Below, piece by piece: positions 46,026 through 55,315 of a DNA stretch of 64,000 bases (positions are counted from its first letter, which is position 1; each line of letters opens with the position of its first letter). The notes under the pieces were generated by a model, which was not told the origin of the DNA, did no database searches, and was given only the letters and a program-made list of their open reading frames with translations. The stretch covers positions 81,569 to 145,568 of the forward strand of contig JAQQTI010000005.1 of assembly GCA_028561875.1 (NCBI GenBank), read 5' to 3'. This stretch comes from Methanomassiliicoccaceae archaeon COG_1. GTDB taxonomy: Archaea > Thermoplasmatota > Thermoplasmata > Methanomassiliicoccales > Methanomethylophilaceae. The position numbers and the translations under genes are program-made.

Positions 46026-48241
46026 TGCGGAGGAAATACAGCATCGAAGTAGACTGTGCGAATTGCGCACGTGAGGTCGAGGAAGCGATATCGGGTTTGA
46101 AGAAGGTCGAGAAGGTATCGATTTCCTTCGTTGACAAGACCATGCTCGTCGACGCGAGTGCGGACACCGATGAAGAGTTCGACGCCATCGAGAGGAGTAT
46201 AGAGGCGACTGCGCACTCCGTCGAGCCCGACTTCGCGATGGGGCCCTTCGTGGAAAAAGATGTAGAGGGGGGTGGCGAGCCCTACATCAAGGCGAGGGTC
46301 GTCTTCGGATTGGCGGTGCTCGCCGCCGGCCTGATCCTCAAGTACGTCCTCCCGGACACCTTGGACGGCCTCGACGAAGGGCCGGCGAGATGGGGCATGG
46401 CCGTGTTCTTCTTCGCCTCCATGCTGGTGGTCGGCTACAACATTTATATCGGCGCCGCGAGGAACGTCGCACATGCGCGGTTCTTCGACGAGAACTTCCT
46501 CATGTCCGTCGCCACGTTGGGCGCTGTAGCCGTGAGCTGCTTCGAGGACGGGGGCGCCTACTATGTCGAAGGGCTGGCCGTCCTGGTTTTCTATGAAATA
46601 GGGGAGATTTTCCAGAACCGCGCGGTGGACCGGAGCAGGGCCTCGGTCAAAGCCCTCGTGGACCTCAAAGCGCCTTATGCGACCGTCGTCCGCGGCGGGG
46701 AAGCCGTCAGGGTCAAGCCCGAGGAGGTCGCGGTCGGTGAGGAGATCGTCGTTGCCGCGGGCGAGAAAGTCCCCGTCGATGGCATCGTGGTGGAGGGCTC
46801 GAGCTTCCTCGACACCAAGGCGCTCACCGGCGAGTCCGTCCCGCGCAGGGCGGAAAGGGGGGACGAGGTTCTCAGCGGATGCATCAACACGGATGGCGCG
46901 TTGCACATCCGCGCCTCCCGCCCGTACCGCGACTCCGCTGCCGCGAGAGTCCTCTCGCTCATCGAAGAGTCCGCCGCGAGGAAGTCCACCTCGGAGAAGT
47001 TCATCACGAGGTTCGCGAGACATTATACCCCGGCGGTCGTCGCCCTCGCGCTGGCGTTGATGATGATTCCACCGCTCGCCCTTGGCTGGACGTGGGAGGA
47101 CTCGGTGTACAAGGGCCTCATCGTCCTCGTCGTATCCTGCCCGTGCGCCCTCGTAGTGAGCGTCCCGCTCTCGTACTACTGCGGCATCGGCCGCGCTTCC
47201 CGCGACGGCATACTCGTCAAGGGCAGCATGTACATCGAGACGCTGTCCAAGGTGGACACCGTGGTCTTCGACAAGACGGGCACTCTTACCATGGGGGAGT
47301 TCGAGGTCTCGCACGTCCACCCCGTAGAGATGGGCGGCGAGGAGTTCGTAGACCTCGCGGCCTGCGCCGAGGCGTACTCCTCGCACCCCATCGCTAAGTC
47401 AATCCGCGGACACCACGGGAACGCCCCCGACCCGGCCAGGGTTTCCGACGCAAGAGAGGTCCCCGGCAAGGGCGTCTGCGCCAACGTGGACGGCCGCGTC
47501 GTCTACGTCGGCAATGAGGTGCTCATGCACGACATCAACATCGCCGAAACCCTCAACTGCGGCGTAGCCGGTACCGACGTGCATCTCTCGGTGGACGGCA
47601 GATACGCCGGGCACATCGTTATCTCCGACCGCCTCAAGGAGGATGCGGCGCGGGCCGTATCCGCCCTCCGCGCCTCGGGAATCAGGAATATTGTCATGCT
47701 CACCGGCGACAACATCCGCGTCGGCAAGGACATCTCCGACCGCCTCGGTCTAGACGGTTTCGAGGCGGAGCTTATGCCCGGCGACAAGACGCGGCATTTA
47801 GATATGATAATAAGAGGGGCAGAGGGCGGGGTGGCCTTCGTCGGCGACGGCATAAACGACGCCCCGGCCCTCGCTCGGGCGGACGTGGGTATCGCCATGG
47901 GGGACGTCGGCTCCGACGCTGCCGTGGAGGCCGCCGACGTGATCATAATCGACGATGATCCCGCCAAGGTCGTCTCGGCGATAAACATCGGGAAGAGGAC
48001 GCAGCGCATCGTGGCAGAGAACATAGCCATGGCCCTAGCGGTCAAATTCGCCGTGCTGGCCGTAACTCCGTTCTGGACGGGTATGAACATGTGGGTCGCC
48101 ATATTCGGCGATGTCGGCGTACTCATCATCGCCGTCCTCAACGCCGTCCGCGCGCTGGGCTATTCCCGCAGGGGGACGACCGTCATGGGGAGGAGGGGCG
48201 AGCCAGCTTCGGGACGAAACTCCCTTCTACGAATTTCGTAG
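46025..48241 (+). CDS. P1B-type Zn2+/Cd2+/Pb2+-exporting ATPase
   Basis: 738 residues. N-terminal HMA domain with CANC (near residue 12), about eight membrane helices with the transport motif SCPCALVVSVPLSYY, phosphorylation site FDKTGTLTMGEF, nucleotide site YSSHPIA and hinge VGDGINDAPALARAD. The CPC and class of TM7/8 match the CadA/ZntA group. It exports toxic divalent metals; the upstream ArsR gene is its regulator. The gene ends in TAG lying within a 15-base palindrome (48227-48241). Confidence 0.93.
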   Translation: MRRKYSIEVDCANCAREVEEAISGLKKVEKVSISFVDKTMLVDASADTDEEFDAIERSIEATAHSVEPDFAMGPFVEKDVEGGGEPYIKARVVFGLAVLAAGLILKYVLPDTLDGLDEGPARWGMAVFFFASMLVVGYNIYIGAARNVAHARFFDENFLMSVATLGAVAVSCFEDGGAYYVEGLAVLVFYEIGEIFQNRAVDRSRASVKALVDLKAPYATVVRGGEAVRVKPEEVAVGEEIVVAAGEKVPVDGIVVEGSSFLDTKALTGESVPRRAERGDEVLSGCINTDGALHIRASRPYRDSAAARVLSLIEESAARKSTSEKFITRFARHYTPAVVALALALMMIPPLALGWTWEDSVYKGLIVLVVSCPCALVVSVPLSYYCGIGRASRDGILVKGSMYIETLSKVDTVVFDKTGTLTMGEFEVSHVHPVEMGGEEFVDLAACAEAYSSHPIAKSIRGHHGNAPDPARVSDAREVPGKGVCANVDGRVVYVGNEVLMHDINIAETLNCGVAGTDVHLSVDGRYAGHIVISDRLKEDAARAVSALRASGIRNIVMLTGDNIRVGKDISDRLGLDGFEAELMPGDKTRHLDMIIRGAEGGVAFVGDGINDAPALARADVGIAMGDVGSDAAVEAADVIIIDDDPAKVVSAINIGKRTQRIVAENIAMALAVKFAVLAVTPFWTGMNMWVAIFGDVGVLIIAVLNAVRALGYSRRGTTVMGRRGEPASGRNSLLRIS

Positions 48242-48301
48242 AGGGGGGAAGAGAGCATGTTTCACCTTACCTCCCCCTGAGAGCGCTACGAAATTCGTAG
48301 C
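48227..48301. promoter_or_regulatory. Pair of 15-base palindromes upstream of the Hsp70-VWA operon
   Basis: CTACGAATTTCGTAG (48227-48241) and CTACGAAATTCGTAG (48286-48300, extended to G...C at 48285-48301), 59 bases centre to centre, about six helical turns. They lie between the metal ATPase gene and a TATA box (GGTTTTATA, about 48324-48332) of the Hsp70-VWA gene. They look like operators for a dimeric regulator bound in phase, with possible looping. Confidence 0.55.
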
Positions 48302-48364
48302 AATGCGCAAAACGCGCCTAATAGGTTTTATACGGGCGCGCCATACAATCGCCTGGGATGCACG

Positions 48365-50386
48365 ATGAAGGTTGGCATAGATCTCGGTACAACTTACTCA
48401 GCAGTGGCTAGATATGACCGCGCCTCTTCCAGAGCGGAGGTCATTCCTAACAGGTTCGGAAAGGAGCTGACCCCTTCGGTCATCTGTTTCCTAGACGACG
48501 AAACGCTCATCGGCGAGGATGCCAAGGACATGCAGGGGGGAGGAGCAGGAGTTAATGCCGCCTCCTTCAAGCGCAACATGGGTGACTCGAACTTCAGGCT
48601 AGATGCCTTCGGGAACTCATACACTGCCGAGCAGCTCTCTGGCATGCTCCTCGCGGAACTCATCAAGGAGGCCGAGGAGACCTCCGGCGAGAAGATCGAC
48701 GAGGCCGTGATCACCGTCCCCGCCTACTTCAACGACCTGCAGAGGAAGGCCACCATCCGCGCCGGCGAATCCTGCGGCATCAAGGTCCCCAAAATCATAA
48801 ACGAGCCTACCGCCGCTGCCATAGCGTACGGATACAAGCACTCCGCCGACAAGACCATCCTGGTCTACGACCTCGGCGGGGGCACCTTCGACGTCACCAT
48901 CGTCAGGGTCAGCAAGGGTGTCATCGACGTCATCGGCACCGACGGCAACCACGTGCTGGGCGGCAAGGACTGGGACGCCGTCCTCATGAACGACGCCTGC
49001 GACAGGTTCGTGGACGAGTTCGGCGAGGACCCCCGTGACGACCCCGCCACCATGAACGAGCTCATCGTCGCCTCCGAGGACTACAAGAAGCTCCTCTCCA
49101 AAACCGGAGAGGTCACGGTCACGGTCAGGTACAACGGTAACACCGGCCGCTACACCATCACCCGCGAGGAATTTGACCTCAGGACAGAATACCTCCTCAA
49201 CGCCACGAAGGACGTCGTCAACAAGCTCCTCAGGGACCTTGGCATAAGGCCCGAGGAGATTTCCGAGATCCTGCTCTGCGGCGGGTCCACCAGGATGCCG
49301 CAGGTCGCCGAGTTCCTCAGCAAATCCCTCGGCAAGGAGGTCGTCACGCACACCGACACCGACCTGGCCGTTGCGAAGGGTGCCGCCATAACCGCCGAGC
49401 TCTACTGCAGCTCGGACACCCGCGTCAGAGACGTCGTCATCTCCGATGTCACCGCCCACAGCCTGGGCGCGCTGTCGGTCTCCCCCGACGGGTCGAAATT
49501 CGTCAACGAAGTCATGATTAAGAGGAACTCCAAGGTCCCGGCCACGGTCAAGAAGGCCTTCGAGATCCGGGAGGGCAACCTCACCGACAAGATCGAGGTC
49601 TACACCCTGCAGGGCGAGAGCCGCGTGCCCCTCGACTGCGTCGTCCTCGCCAAGGAGGTCATCACCGGGTTCTTCAACGATGGGTCCGGACTCAGGGTCA
49701 ACATAGGCTACAACTACGACGAGAACGGCGTGGTCCACGTCACCGCAGACCAAGACGGTAACCAGCTGGAGGTGGAGCACCAGGAGGTGCCCGAAGACAT
49801 CGCGTGGATGGGCGAGGCGCCCTCCGCGCACGTAACCACCGTGCCCATCGCCAAGAACATCGTCATCTGCATCGACCTATCTAGGTCCATGCAGAAGTCT
49901 CTAGACGACGTGAAGAACGCCATCTCCGACTTCGTGACCGGCCTCTCCGACGACCTCACCAGGATGGCTCTGATCGGCTTCGGCGACAAGGTGAAGATCT
50001 ACCGCGACCTGACGAACGACACGAACCAAATAATCACCGCGGTCAACGAACTCAAGGTCAACGAGCTGGGTAGAGGAACCGACGCCAGCCCGTTGGGTGC
50101 GGCGCACTCCGTCCTCGACAGCGCCAAGGGCGCCAAGATGATCGTCATCCTCACCGACGGCATCTGGGGCAAGAGGGACCGCGCCGTGGACGAGGCGATC
50201 GAATGCCGGCATGCGAGGATCAGCATCGTCGCCGTCGGATTCGCCGACGCGGACACCTCGTTCCTCAAACAGATTGCCACCGTCGAGGAGGGTGCGATGT
50301 TCACCACACTCAGCAACCTCGGAAGTGCCTTCAGCACCATCGCCAGCGCGATCAACAGCGGAAGCATGGGACTCAGAGAGAGCTGA
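48365..50386 (+). CDS. Hsp70-like protein fused to a von Willebrand A domain
   Basis: 673 residues. Residues 1-~365 are a complete Hsp70 ATPase domain: VGIDLGTTYSAVARYD, INEPTAAAIAYGY, VYDLGGGTFDVTIV and LLCGGSTRMPQV. Residues ~370-485 are a substrate-binding beta-sandwich. Instead of the helical lid, residues ~495-673 form a VWA domain with the MIDAS motif DLSRS (near 504), a GRGTDAS loop and ILTDGIWGK. VWA domains bind partners through a metal ion. A TATA element lies ~35 bases upstream. First gene of a five-gene operon; probably an ATP-switched scaffold rather than a general chaperone. Confidence 0.9.
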   Translation: MKVGIDLGTTYSAVARYDRASSRAEVIPNRFGKELTPSVICFLDDETLIGEDAKDMQGGGAGVNAASFKRNMGDSNFRLDAFGNSYTAEQLSGMLLAELIKEAEETSGEKIDEAVITVPAYFNDLQRKATIRAGESCGIKVPKIINEPTAAAIAYGYKHSADKTILVYDLGGGTFDVTIVRVSKGVIDVIGTDGNHVLGGKDWDAVLMNDACDRFVDEFGEDPRDDPATMNELIVASEDYKKLLSKTGEVTVTVRYNGNTGRYTITREEFDLRTEYLLNATKDVVNKLLRDLGIRPEEISEILLCGGSTRMPQVAEFLSKSLGKEVVTHTDTDLAVAKGAAITAELYCSSDTRVRDVVISDVTAHSLGALSVSPDGSKFVNEVMIKRNSKVPATVKKAFEIREGNLTDKIEVYTLQGESRVPLDCVVLAKEVITGFFNDGSGLRVNIGYNYDENGVVHVTADQDGNQLEVEHQEVPEDIAWMGEAPSAHVTTVPIAKNIVICIDLSRSMQKSLDDVKNAISDFVTGLSDDLTRMALIGFGDKVKIYRDLTNDTNQIITAVNELKVNELGRGTDASPLGAAHSVLDSAKGAKMIVILTDGIWGKRDRAVDEAIECRHARISIVAVGFADADTSFLKQIATVEEGAMFTTLSNLGSAFSTIASAINSGSMGLRES

Positions 50387-50387
50387 G

Positions 50388-53300
50388 ATGCCTAGGGACA
50401 GAGAGAGCTACTGCCTCCTGATCGGGCTCAACCCCTTCCGCGAGGACAAGTACAGCGCGACTGACATAACCTCCAAAATCAAGAAGAAGGAGGAGGCTTG
50501 GAAGAAAAAGGCCGAAGACCCGCAGGAGGCGCTCAAGAGGCGCTTCCAGTTCTCCGCCTACGCCGGCATGGTCCCCGACATGCGGTCGACCATGGGCAGT
50601 CCGGTACTCCGCATCAGCGAGTTCGAGGCCGGGCGCAAGCTCCTCAAGGCCAAGGCGTCCAAACTCAGGAAGAGCGCCATAATCCTGCACGACGGGAGCC
50701 TGTACCTCATCCCGGGGGAGCAAGACAACCTCGCCAAGAGGATCAAATGGGACGACGTCACCGGCGCGGACATACTCAAGGTTTCGGGGATTGTCTCGGC
50801 GAAGATGCCGAGGCCGGTCCCCTCAGAGATAGAGGTCGCCTACCAGAAGATGTCCGACGTGGGGCTCAACACCCCCGCCGAGCTCCTCAACACGCTCATC
50901 CAGATGCCGGAGCTGGAAATCGCCATCAACCGCCTCGACAAGTCTTGCACGCCCGACCAGGTGCGCATCGCCTTCGACGCGGTGGAGAGAAGGCTCAACG
51001 CCATCAAGGCGGGGAAGATTCCCAACCAGGACGCCTACATACAGGCGATAAGGAGCCTGAAGCTCGTTCTCACCCCAGACGAGAAGCTGAAGATGCTCGC
51101 AACCTACGGCGAGTGCATGGAGGCGATGGCCCCTGCCATGGAGACCATGGACGAGGACTACGGCCTCCCCTTCACCAGCGAGTACCTCGACAACCTCCTC
51201 TCGATATACGCCAACAAGAACGGCGCCGACACGCAGCTGTCTCGCTCCATTCTCGAGGCGTACTGCTGCAAGAAGAAATACCTCGCTAACTTCTCTGATA
51301 AGGACAGCAGACTTACCCTCTGTCCCACCTGCAAGGGGATGGTCGCCGAATCCGACGACAGCACGTTCTGCCCGATATGCGGCAACCCGGTGAGGATCGT
51401 CTGCCCCCACTGCGGTACCAACCAGAGCGTGGCCAACAAGTCCTGCGTGAGGTGCGGGATCAACCTCGAAGGCGGGCTCAAGAGCGTCCGCAAAATAGAG
51501 GACGACATCCGCCGGATGATCATCACCGGCAACTCGGACGGAGCCTCGAAGAAGCTTGACGAACTGCTCGAAGGGTATCCGTCCTATCCGAACAACAGCG
51601 AGCTCGCCAAACTCGTCGACCGCGCCGTCGCCGATCTCCGCGCCATACGTGGCAAGACGATGGATGACTACAAGATCAGGCACTTCTATGATCTGAAGAG
51701 GGTGATAGAGAAGGGGCAGAAAAAATTCCCATCCCTCCTCAACGACAAGGGCATGGCCGCCATGTACAAGGAGGCCTGCGACAAGACCGCCGACGCCGAG
51801 AGGATCATCCTCAGGGCCGCCGCCATGACCGGCGACTCCGCCGTCGACATGTACATCCAAGCCGCGGACAGGTGCCCCGACCACCCGGAAATCGTCGTCA
51901 GGCTGAAGGACTACCCGCCGGAGGGCCCCGCCGATGCCACCGTCCAGGTCCGCGGGGACACCGTCCTCGTGCGCTTCGCCGTCCCCGAGGATAGGCGCGG
52001 CATGACGTTCTGCATATACAGGGGGAAGGACGGTCTGCCCGATGTCGGGCCATCCACCGTCCCCCTCGCCGAGATCCCCGGCAGCGTCTTCCTCGACAAG
52101 ACCCCCGACCCCGGCGTCGACTACTACTACAAGATCTACTCCAAGCGCTGGGGCATCCTCTCCCGCGAGTTCGCGCAGTACGGCCCGGCCATGGTGCTCC
52201 GTGAGGTCACCGATGCCCGCCTCGAACCCATCGAGGACGGCCTGAGGGTCTCTTACGTGTCCCCGAAGGGGTGCAGCCGCGTCCGCATATGGAGAAAGGA
52301 AGGGTCTTCGGCCGCTGGGGACGCCGATGAAATCGAGATCGTGCACGGCAACACCGGTACGGTCAACGACCGCGGCCTGAAGGGAGATGCTACCTACAAC
52401 TACCTGTTCGTCGCCGAGTACGATGTGAACGGCAGGACCGAGAGGTCGCTTGGCAGCGTCTTCAGCGGCAAGACCGTCAGGTACCCCGCGCCGGTCAACG
52501 ACATGGAGGTCGGATGGAACAAGTCCGACGGCTCGTACACCGCACGGTGGGGCAGCAAGGAGCACGTGGTGCTCTACGCCACGCCTAAGAAGGCGAAGAT
52601 CTTCGGGAGCACCATACCGATGGACGACATAGAGAAGTGGATGACGAGGGTCGAGCCGCTTGAGACGTACGACAACGGCTGCCGCTTCGACCTGCCCGAC
52701 GGCGCGGTAATGTTCCTCTATCCGATGATCCCCCTCGGCCAGACCGCAGTCAGGGGCAGAGAGGTCATGATTGCCAACCTGCGCCCGTTCCGCGACGTGG
52801 AGAAGAGGATGAGCGGCCGCGACTGCGACCTCACCATGACCTGGCCCGACGGCGCAGAATCCGCCGTGGTGATGGTCAGCGACTCCGCCGCTAAGGCAGA
52901 TAACGTCAAGTCCGAGAGAATCACCGTGAGCCGCGAAGGGTACGAGGTCGACAGAAAGATCCGCATCCCCCTCGGCAACTCCCTCAAGAAAACGGTCACC
53001 ATATACGCCGTCTACGGCATAGATGACAAGAAACTGCAGTCCATCGGCATCACTCTCGACATCTACTCCGGCGTCTCCAACAAGGTGCGCTACTCCATGG
53101 CCACTGAGAACATCAAGGGGCAGAGGAAGAACGTGCGCGTTAACATAAACATCGAATGTCCTGACCCGTCCGTCGTCCCGCGGTGCGTGCTCGTCGGCGT
53201 CGCCAAAGGCATACCTCTCAAGATGCGCGACGGCGAGGTCCTTTGGGACTCCGAAGGCGCGGTGAGGCTGGTCAGCGGCAGGGCGACGGCCTCGTTCGAC

Positions 53301-53408
53301 CTGCCGAAAGAGAAGGCCGACCTCTCGCGTATGAGGCTGTTCTTCCCGAACAGGGAGGATTACAATCTCTTCCGTTTCGTGCACCCACTGTACGGGGGGA
53401 ACTATTGA
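50388..53408 (+). CDS. Multidomain protein: J-like N-terminus, zinc ribbons, Fn3-like repeats
   Basis: 1006 residues, one base after the Hsp70-VWA stop. Residues ~8-75 (YCLLIGLNPFREDKYSATD, then helices KKKEEAWKKKA and EALKRRFQFSAYAGM) resemble a degenerate J domain without HPD. A helical region follows. Around residues 310-365 are paired zinc ribbons: CPTCKGM...CPICGN and CPHCGTN...CVRCGIN. From ~520 to the end at least four beta-rich Fn3-like modules are predicted (VRFAVPEDRRGMTFCIYRGKDG, LRVSYVSPKGCSRVRIWRKEG). No signal peptide or membrane segment. It may be the co-chaperone and adaptor of the operon. Confidence 0.7.
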   Translation: MPRDRESYCLLIGLNPFREDKYSATDITSKIKKKEEAWKKKAEDPQEALKRRFQFSAYAGMVPDMRSTMGSPVLRISEFEAGRKLLKAKASKLRKSAIILHDGSLYLIPGEQDNLAKRIKWDDVTGADILKVSGIVSAKMPRPVPSEIEVAYQKMSDVGLNTPAELLNTLIQMPELEIAINRLDKSCTPDQVRIAFDAVERRLNAIKAGKIPNQDAYIQAIRSLKLVLTPDEKLKMLATYGECMEAMAPAMETMDEDYGLPFTSEYLDNLLSIYANKNGADTQLSRSILEAYCCKKKYLANFSDKDSRLTLCPTCKGMVAESDDSTFCPICGNPVRIVCPHCGTNQSVANKSCVRCGINLEGGLKSVRKIEDDIRRMIITGNSDGASKKLDELLEGYPSYPNNSELAKLVDRAVADLRAIRGKTMDDYKIRHFYDLKRVIEKGQKKFPSLLNDKGMAAMYKEACDKTADAERIILRAAAMTGDSAVDMYIQAADRCPDHPEIVVRLKDYPPEGPADATVQVRGDTVLVRFAVPEDRRGMTFCIYRGKDGLPDVGPSTVPLAEIPGSVFLDKTPDPGVDYYYKIYSKRWGILSREFAQYGPAMVLREVTDARLEPIEDGLRVSYVSPKGCSRVRIWRKEGSSAAGDADEIEIVHGNTGTVNDRGLKGDATYNYLFVAEYDVNGRTERSLGSVFSGKTVRYPAPVNDMEVGWNKSDGSYTARWGSKEHVVLYATPKKAKIFGSTIPMDDIEKWMTRVEPLETYDNGCRFDLPDGAVMFLYPMIPLGQTAVRGREVMIANLRPFRDVEKRMSGRDCDLTMTWPDGAESAVVMVSDSAAKADNVKSERITVSREGYEVDRKIRIPLGNSLKKTVTIYAVYGIDDKKLQSIGITLDIYSGVSNKVRYSMATENIKGQRKNVRVNINIECPDPSVVPRCVLVGVAKGIPLKMRDGEVLWDSEGAVRLVSGRATASFDLPKEKADLSRMRLFFPNREDYNLFRFVHPLYGGNY

Positions 53409-54683
53409 ATGGTTGCCAGAAACAAGGACAGGAAGCCCTTAAAGAACGAGTACCTCTGCCCGTTCTGCTTCAGCAGGATAGACCTTTCCAGAATCCATTA
53501 CTCCTGCACCAACCCTCTGTGTGCAAAGAGGTTCCTGGAGGGGTGCAGTGAGGCCGATGCCAGGAGGTACCGCTCGCAGTACCGCGCCGGCGAGGAGATC
53601 GATATAGAGAACTCCGTCTACCTGGGAAAGGACCCTCGCGACCGCGATGCGGTTACCACCAAGAACCACATAGTGCGCAATTCCGAGGACGGCCTATGCG
53701 ACATCTGTCACCGCGCCGCCTACGTCCGCCTCTGCCCGGTATGCCACAACCAGATCCCCCAGGGCGCGGAAGAGGAGGGCAGCACGATCTTCGCGGTGAT
53801 GGGTTCGAAAGGCGTGGGCAAGAGTCACTACATCGCGGTGCTCATCAACCAGCTGAGAAACTCGTTCTCCGCGGAGTTCGGCTCCACCCTCTCCCCGGCC
53901 TCCGACCGCACCACGGTCAAATACCGCGACGACTACTACCGCCGGCTGTTCGAGGAAGGCAGAAAGCTTTCCTCTACCCCCTCGTATGAAAACAACCGCG
54001 AGTCCAGGGATCCGATGATCTATTACCTCCGTTTCCTTAAGGACGACGCGCCGAGGGTGTACACCCTCGCGTTCTTTGACACCGCCGGAGAGGACCTGGA
54101 CTCCACGAACAAGATGGTCTCGCTGAACATCAGCTCGTTCATCTCATCCGCTTCGGGGATAGTCTACCTGATCGACCCTCTGCAAATACCCTTCATCAAC
54201 AAGAGGATCCGCATGGACAACAAGCCTGAGACCGCCCCTGACGTCAACGACCGCCTGAGCTACATATCGGACATCATCAGGAACAAGAACAAACTCAGGG
54301 CGAAGGACCCCATCGACGTCCCGCTCGCCGTCGTCCTCACCAAAGTCGACGTGCTCATGAAGTCCCCGGAGAACGACGAGGAGGACAAGGTCCTCTTCGG
54401 CCCCGAATCCTCGATACACATCGAGAGGGAAAGGGGGAGATACGATAAGACGAACTTCGACGAGATCAGCGCCGAGGTGGAGGAGTACCTCCGCCGCACG
54501 GTCTCGGAGAGCTTCACACAGACGGTCGGCCAATATACCAAACACGAGTACTTTGCCGTATCCGCGCTGGGAAGTAACCCCTCAGGCAGCATCCTGACCC
54601 GCGGAATCTCGCCCTTCAGGGTGGAGGACCCGTTCATCTGGCTTCTCAACAACTGCGGCGGCGCCAGGAAGGTGGGGGAGTGA
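53409..54683 (+). CDS. Zinc-ribbon GTPase (TRAFAC-like, double-GTPase type)
   Basis: 424 residues. N-terminal zinc ribbons: CPFC...C...C (19-38) and CDIC...CPVC (97-112). The P-loop is MGSKGVGKSHY (132-139), G3-like FFDTAGEDL (224-229) and G4 VLTKVDVL (311-314). It resembles GTPases of conflict and signalling operons (DO-GTPase2-like); that class name is from memory of the family and needs a profile search. ATG directly follows the previous stop. The G domain is complete, so it probably switches with GTP in the Hsp70 complex. Confidence 0.75.
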   Translation: MVARNKDRKPLKNEYLCPFCFSRIDLSRIHYSCTNPLCAKRFLEGCSEADARRYRSQYRAGEEIDIENSVYLGKDPRDRDAVTTKNHIVRNSEDGLCDICHRAAYVRLCPVCHNQIPQGAEEEGSTIFAVMGSKGVGKSHYIAVLINQLRNSFSAEFGSTLSPASDRTTVKYRDDYYRRLFEEGRKLSSTPSYENNRESRDPMIYYLRFLKDDAPRVYTLAFFDTAGEDLDSTNKMVSLNISSFISSASGIVYLIDPLQIPFINKRIRMDNKPETAPDVNDRLSYISDIIRNKNKLRAKDPIDVPLAVVLTKVDVLMKSPENDEEDKVLFGPESSIHIERERGRYDKTNFDEISAEVEEYLRRTVSESFTQTVGQYTKHEYFAVSALGSNPSGSILTRGISPFRVEDPFIWLLNNCGGARKVGE

Positions 54684-55294
54684 GCGAGGAAGGACTCGAG
54701 AGGACGGACGAGCCGAAGAAGAAGGCCGCGCACAGGACCGGCACGGCGAAGAGGCCTTCCCCGCGTGGGACCTACGCCGACGTCGCAAAGAAACTCGACG
54801 CGATAGCCGAGCGTCTGGCGGAGATGCCCTCCGCGGACGGCACCCCCTACATGACCTCTCGCGAGCAGTTCAACGCGTACAGCAGGATGATGAACCGCCG
54901 CGACGCCGAACTCTCCGATAAGAAGCACATGCGCATGATGGAGCAGCTGTGCGCCATGCGCGAGGACTTCTTCAGGCTGTGCAGGGGCATGGAGGAGAAC
55001 CTCGACCGCTTCACCGCGGAAGACATACTCAACTCGTTCAAAGCTTACGAGGTCGACATGGAGAACATCCTGCTCGACGCCGGCGTCAGGATAGGTCCCT
55101 ACCGTAGTGAATCAGGCAAGCTGGATACGATGCATCAAAGAATCGTAGGAGTCGTTCCCACCGACGACCCCACGAAGAACATGTCCATCGCCGAGAGCCT
55201 CTCCGAGGGCTACGAGTACCAAGGCAGGGTCCTTCTTAAGGAGAGGGTAAACGTCTTCAAAACCGCCGGGATGCCGGCACAGAACAACCAATGA
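54680..55294 (+). CDS. GrpE-like nucleotide exchange factor
   Basis: 204 residues, GTG start overlapping the GTPase stop (GTGA). A basic, disordered N-terminus (KKKAAHRTGTAKRPSPRG), a long helix (residues ~35-100), then LDTMHQRIVGVVPTDDPTKNMSIAESLSEGYEYQGRVLLKERVNVFK, which matches the GrpE C-terminal beta domain and its G-Y-x-x-x-G-R-V-L end. It would release ADP from one or both Hsp70s of this operon. Canonical GrpE has no such N-terminal tail. Confidence 0.78.
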   Translation: MSEEGLERTDEPKKKAAHRTGTAKRPSPRGTYADVAKKLDAIAERLAEMPSADGTPYMTSREQFNAYSRMMNRRDAELSDKKHMRMMEQLCAMREDFFRLCRGMEENLDRFTAEDILNSFKAYEVDMENILLDAGVRIGPYRSESGKLDTMHQRIVGVVPTDDPTKNMSIAESLSEGYEYQGRVLLKERVNVFKTAGMPAQNNQ

Positions 55295-55315
55295 GAAAAA
55301 AAGGATGGGAAAAGT

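Noticed and set aside
50823..53384. An 853-codon open frame antisense to the 1006-residue operon protein
   Set aside because: It mirrors the GC-rich codon pattern of the sense gene, has His/Asp/Val-biased composition without any motif, and the sense strand carries clear domains. Similar long antisense frames (for example 48617-49831, 5142-5816) were dismissed for the same reason.
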